Assembly: GCA_013698165.1 (NCBI GenBank)
Contig: JACCVN010000162.1
Coordinates: 1 to 6,354, forward strand
DNA length: 6,354 nt
DNA from: Parachlamydiaceae bacterium
GTDB lineage: Bacteria; Chlamydiota; Chlamydiia; Chlamydiales; Parachlamydiaceae
Direction: 5' to 3'
The position numbers and the translations under genes are program-made. How positions within the stretch are numbered: the first letter of the stretch is position 1; each line of letters begins with the position of its first letter. Shown here in pieces: positions 5,844 through 6,354 of the stretch. The notes under the pieces are model-generated. The model was not told the origin of the DNA. It did not search any database and saw only the letters and a list, made by a program, of their open reading frames with translations.

Positions 5844-6354
5844 TTAGGTTTTAGAACAAAAGAACCTAATCGCGTATGCCGTTACGAGTATGGCAGTCCC
5901 ATATGTAATTAACGACGTAATTTTTTTGCAGACCTTTCCACCAAATGTTAACTGTCGATATTCTTCTGGAGTCTTATCTGTACCCGGCTTACCATCATAC
6001 ACATAATTTTTGGATGTTATTTTTGTTAAGCGATACACTAAAGACCATTCTAGCTCTTTAAGTTGAATAGATTTATCCTTTAGTTTCATTTCTTCGAGCA
6101 GAGCTTCCTGCTTTTTAAGAAGCTTTTCTCGGGTATATTCTTGTTTAATATATTGAAGAAATAATCCTTGTTTAGCTTCGGGTAAAGTCTCAGCATATTC
6201 AAGAGACAAAGAATACAATTTCTCCTTGTCTTTAACCATATCCTCGAAAATTTTCTCTATTCCAAGAGTCTTATCAAGGATTAGTGTATAATTAGCGAAT
6301 TCTTCATGGCTTGCAAACTCATCACGTGTCTTTATTTCTAAATAAGGTGCTAGC
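5844..6354 (-). CDS. F-box-family paralogue, C-terminal part (runs off window)
   Basis: Only the C-terminal 169 residues are inside the window. The frame stays open to the edge (LAPYLEIKTRDEFASHEEF...), so the ATG at 6239 is an internal Met and not the start. The visible part aligns throughout with residues from about 387 to 556 of the protein at 3791-5461: EFASHEEF with DFATLDEY, LEYAETL, SIQL, and then the tail. The last 54 residues match at 44 positions by my count, including YVYDGKPGTDKTPEEYR, VCKKIT and LITYGTAI. The same single hydrophobic tail segment is present and ends FFCSKT. By homology the missing N-terminus should hold one or more F-box-like modules, but these cannot be seen here. 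The promoter and start also lie outside. Confidence 0.85.
   Translation of the reverse strand, partial: LAPYLEIKTRDEFASHEEFANYTLILDKTLGIEKIFEDMVKDKEKLYSLSLEYAETLPEAKQGLFLQYIKQEYTREKLLKKQEALLEEMKLKDKSIQLKELEWSLVYRLTKITSKNYVYDGKPGTDKTPEEYRQLTFGGKVCKKITSLITYGTAILVTAYAIRFFCSKT

Noticed and set aside
5844..6239. A complete 131-residue gene starting at the ATG at 6239
   Set aside because: The frame is open to the window edge and the upstream codons align with the paralogue, so this is the end of a longer gene. No GGAG precedes that ATG.

Overview
The window looks like part of the genome of an intracellular, host-associated bacterium. An environmental chlamydia (Parachlamydiales: Waddlia, Parachlamydia or Simkania type) is my best guess. 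The reasons are a well-conserved bacterial ABC-F gene (uup-like) beside an expanded family of F-box-like proteins, a eukaryotic-type domain that such symbionts of protists and animals often amplify. The assignment is inferred from gene content; there is no rRNA or other marker here.

Layout: 1-307 is AT-rich and non-coding and ends in a convincing sigma70-type promoter and Shine-Dalgarno site. 308-1486 (+) encodes a 392-residue F-box-like protein with one C-terminal membrane segment. A hairpin follows at 1499-1519. 1650-3470 (+) encodes a 606-residue Uup-type ABC-F ATPase, probably expressed from its own promoter with little or no leader. 3471-3790 separates convergent genes and holds a hairpin after uup, a long imperfect inverted repeat and a repeat unit. 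3791-5461 (-) encodes a 556-residue paralogue with two F-box-like modules and the same tail. 5462-5843 holds that gene's promoter and ribosome site and a second copy of the repeat unit. 5844-6354 (-) is the 3' part of a third paralogue that runs off the window.

The main result is the paralogous family. Its members share an F-box-like N-terminus, a roughly 250-residue C-terminal region I do not recognise, and a hydrophobic C-terminal tail that would leave the rest of the protein in the cytosol. Each ends in a hairpin built on the same core, CTGCTGCG-TYT-CGCAGCAG, in the same orientation relative to the gene, with compensating changes in the outer stem. Genes two and three also share about 170 bp of 3' flanking DNA, so gene and flank were duplicated together. 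A reasonable hypothesis is that these are secreted effectors that place a host Skp1/cullin ubiquitin ligase on a membrane; nothing in the sequence proves secretion or Skp1 binding. The uup gene is visibly richer in G+C and is probably an unrelated core gene beside which the family expanded.
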